Positions 15,165-15,415 of a DNA stretch of 15,415 nt are shown piece by piece; positions within the stretch are counted from its first letter, which is position 1, and each line of letters begins with the position of its first letter. This stretch comes from Actinomycetota bacterium (GTDB taxonomy: Bacteria > Actinomycetota > Acidimicrobiia > Acidimicrobiales > Acidimicrobiaceae), in the NCBI GenBank assembly GCA_004366215.1, contig SIRY01000155.1, forward strand, positions 1-15,415, read 5' to 3'. A program made the translations under genes and the position numbers. The notes beneath the pieces are model-generated. The model saw only the letters and a list, made by a program, of their open reading frames with translations, searched no databases and was not told the origin of the DNA.

Positions 15165-15195
15165 CGGCGCCCTCGGAGGGTGGGCGAGGGCGCCG
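15165..15195 (-). terminator. Perfect 11-bp inverted repeat upstream of the sigma gene
   Basis: CGGCGCCCTCG (15165-15175) and CGAGGGCGCCG (15185-15195) are exact reverse complements around a 9-base loop. On the minus strand the hairpin begins about 20 bases after the stop of the upstream Gln-rich gene and ends 23 bases before the sigma ATG. It has no T run on either strand. Its position suits a U-less terminator of the upstream gene or an attenuator that limits read-through into the sigma gene; it could also be an operator. The inverted repeat itself is certain, the role is not. Confidence 0.45.
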
Positions 15196-15216
15196 ATGTG
15201 TGCCTTGCTGAGGGTC

Positions 15217-15415
15217 CTAGTTGTCCGAGTTCTGGGTCGAAGCGTCTTGCTGGTCGCCGCTGCTCGTCGTCAGGATACCTGGTGTCAGCGTCGTGGCGGG
15301 ATTGGCGACCTGCTGGTCTTGGCTCTGCTGGTCTTGGCTCTGCTGGTCTTGGCTCTGCTGATCTTGGCTCTGAAGGTCCTGATTCAGCTGGTCCTGGCTC
15401 TGAATGTCCTGGGTG
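15217..15415 (-). CDS. C-terminal end of a Gln/Asp/Ser-repeat protein, cut by the window edge
   Basis: An open minus-strand frame enters from the right edge and stops at TAG (15219-15217), showing 65 residues. The first part is built of SQDQQ-type pentapeptides (QSQDQ repeated, with Leu, Asn and Ile substitutions in the outer copies). A Thr/Pro/Ala linker (NPATTLTPGILTTSSGD) and an acidic end (ASTQNSDN) follow. No domain can be recognised and the start is outside the window. The composition resembles the tail of the membrane protein two genes downstream. Coding is supported by the exact 15-base, in-frame repeat period and the absence of stops. It could be the tail of a secreted, cell-wall or membrane protein. 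Confidence 0.6.
   Translation of the reverse strand, partial: TQDIQSQDQLNQDLQSQDQQSQDQQSQDQQSQDQQVANPATTLTPGILTTSSGDQQDASTQNSDN
15313..15415. repeat. 15-bp tandem repeat encoding SQDQQ-type pentapeptides
   Basis: The unit CTGGTCTTGGCTCTG is perfect at 15313-15327, 15328-15342 and 15343-15357, and has one change (G to A) at 15358-15372. A diverged copy (15373-15387), a nearly intact one (15388-15402) and a partial, diverged one at the edge follow. The period is a multiple of three, so copy-number change keeps the frame. Identical copies at the DNA level suggest recent expansion by slippage. The array may continue beyond the window. Confidence 0.9.

Overview
The window is a gene-dense, high-G+C stretch (mostly G/C third codon positions, many GTG starts) from an actinobacterium. 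The order of the housekeeping genes, a SepIVA-like gene between coaD and DUF177, and a ferrochelatase with actinobacterial-type extra cysteines all support this. The compact, divergent SMC and the Firmicutes-like neighbours (plsX-acpP-rnc-smc next to fakA-recG) suggest a deep-branching lineage such as Acidimicrobiia. That placement is inference, and no rRNA is present to test it.

Layout. Positions 96-1276 (minus strand) hold rpmB and hemH, with stop and start codons sharing one base. A short divergent spacer (1277-1392) carries a plausible rpmB promoter, a small palindrome and a 14-bp direct repeat. From 1393 to 13653 (plus strand) there is one nearly gapless train of twelve genes: fakA-like, recG, rsmD, coaD, sepIVA-like, DUF177/yceD, rpmF, plsX, acpP, rnc, mutM and smc. 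Seven of the eleven junctions overlap, so much of the train is probably co-transcribed and translationally coupled. It mixes lipid precursor supply (FakA-like kinase, CoaD for CoA, ACP, PlsX), ribosome and RNA maturation (RsmD, DUF177, L32, RNase III), DNA repair (RecG, MutM) and chromosome or envelope organisation (SMC, SepIVA-like).

From 13679 to the right edge the strand flips and the content turns lineage-specific. An ECF-type sigma factor overlaps, by ATGA, a membrane protein with one transmembrane segment and a long Gln/Ser/Pro-rich outer tail; this looks like a sigma/anti-sigma pair without a zinc anti-sigma motif. Upstream of the sigma gene are a perfect 11-bp inverted repeat and the 3' end of another minus-strand gene. 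The visible part of that gene encodes a Gln/Asp/Ser pentapeptide repeat made from a 15-bp DNA tandem repeat. This right-hand cluster is the least conventional part of the window.

No tRNA, rRNA, CRISPR array, insertion sequence or integrase was seen. No gene-free stretch exceeds about 120 bases.
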